A DNA stretch of 64,000 nt. Source: a virus. Below are positions 59,685 to 64,000 of the stretch, piece after piece. A program made the position numbers and the translations under genes. The notes under the pieces are model-generated. The model ran no database searches and was not told the DNA's origin. It saw only the letters and a program-made list of their open reading frames with translations. The stretch spans positions 152,499-216,498 of the IMG/VR virus record IMGVR_UViG_3300010334_000023. One strand, given 5' to 3'. Position 1 is the stretch's first letter; every line of letters begins with the position of its first letter.

Positions 59685-60137
59685 ATGGCCGGTATTCCAT
59701 TAAACACGTTCAAGACGGTAACCAGCTACCTACAGTATCTGGCGCCAAACACTGCCCAACCGCCTGGCACACCAACTCCTCCCAGCGGCAGTCCTGCCAA
59801 CACTTACTGGGTATACACAGCCCCTCCTGGCACCACGGGCATCGTGCTATACATGCAGGTAGCCAACATCAGTGCCAACACCACATATTATGCCAGCGCT
59901 TGGCACTATAGGGCAGTTACCAACTATCTCGTTGATCCTCCGGTGACTAGCCAGATCTTCACCACAATAGTGAACGATGTCAGCTGTCCTGTAAATGATG
60001 CCAGGGTCATGCTGGGCGGCAAGCTGGTGTTAGAAACAGGTGATCAGCTGTATGTGGCAGGCTCAGACAACACAGCAACATCAACCAGCGGATACCTGCA
60101 GCTATTAGTGAGCATCCTGGAATCGGCTAATCAGTGA
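59685..60137 (+). CDS. Small virion-associated beta-rich protein
   Basis: This encodes 150 residues starting MAGIPLNTFKTVTSYLQYLAPNT. It is Thr/Ser/Pro-rich at the start and beta-rich after (YWVYTAPPGTTGIVLYMQVANISANTTYYASAWHY). It carries VLETGDQLYVAGS, a segment also common in small capsid- or fibre-associated proteins. GAGGATAGAGTGAC precedes the ATG. Its place between two fibre genes suggests it is a structural or cap protein. Confidence 0.65.
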   Translation: MAGIPLNTFKTVTSYLQYLAPNTAQPPGTPTPPSGSPANTYWVYTAPPGTTGIVLYMQVANISANTTYYASAWHYRAVTNYLVDPPVTSQIFTTIVNDVSCPVNDARVMLGGKLVLETGDQLYVAGSDNTATSTSGYLQLLVSILESANQ

Positions 60138-60151
60138 TGGGCAGCAACAAC

Positions 60152-60159
60152 CATAAATA
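60152..60159 (+). promoter_or_regulatory. Late promoter box CATAAATA
   Basis: CATAAATA lies 24 bases before the ATG at 60184 of the giant collagen-like gene. Confidence 0.6.
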
Positions 60160-60168
60160 TCTGGCTAA

Positions 60169-64000
<3,832 letters not shown>

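Overview
The window is a 64-kb piece of a large tailed-phage genome, most like the T4-like myoviruses of aquatic bacteria. The evidence is the gene set: ThyX, PhoH, a T4 RNase H-type nuclease, peptide deformylase, FolE/QueD/QueE and a DpdA-type transglycosylase, a YHYH protein, and long fibre genes with collagen-like repeats. Packing is very tight, with most neighbours joined by ATGA or TAATG overlaps. Short TAAATA boxes resemble T4-type late promoters, and TTGACA-N16-18-TATACT sites resemble host sigma-70 promoters. I saw no tRNA, CRISPR, insertion sequence, integrase or photosynthesis gene. The host cannot be named from this sequence. No gene-free stretch exceeds about 120 bases.

Layout. 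(1) Plus strand, 1-13655: an array of DXD-motif glycosyltransferase-like genes, two related methyltransferase-like genes, two radical SAM proteins, then ThyX, a CysC-like kinase, a cytidylyltransferase-like protein and an exported YHYH protein, closed by a strong terminator. (2) Minus strand, 45829 down to 13730: small conserved phage genes, a MoxR ATPase with a VWA/HExxH partner, RNase H, a 7-deazaguanine group (QueE, QueD, FolE, DpdA and probable partners), three large fibre genes, and a proteostasis group (ClpA, peptide deformylase, DnaJ). (3) Plus strand, 45922-52352: a membrane GAF-like protein, then seven compact genes: nucleotidyltransferase, cupin, RuBisCO-like protein, GDPD-like phosphodiesterase and three glycosyltransferases. 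(4) Minus strand, 55377 down to 52396: phosphoribosyltransferase, conserved unknowns and PhoH. (5) Plus strand, 55494 to the end: a collagen/beta-helix fibre protein, a small virion-type protein, and a giant Gly-X-Thr protein that runs off the window.

Two biosynthetic themes stand out. One is DNA base modification: FolE, QueD and QueE lead to 7-carboxy-7-deazaguanine, and DpdA would insert such a base into DNA; QueC is not in the window. The other is surface or virion glycan chemistry. Many transferases, and a small pathway built round a RuBisCO-like protein that lacks the carboxylase residues, sit beside fibres extremely rich in threonine. That RuBisCO-like operon is the most unusual content. 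A second unusual feature is regulatory: several promoter-like elements place the -10 box only 4-6 bases before the start codon, which suggests leaderless transcripts.
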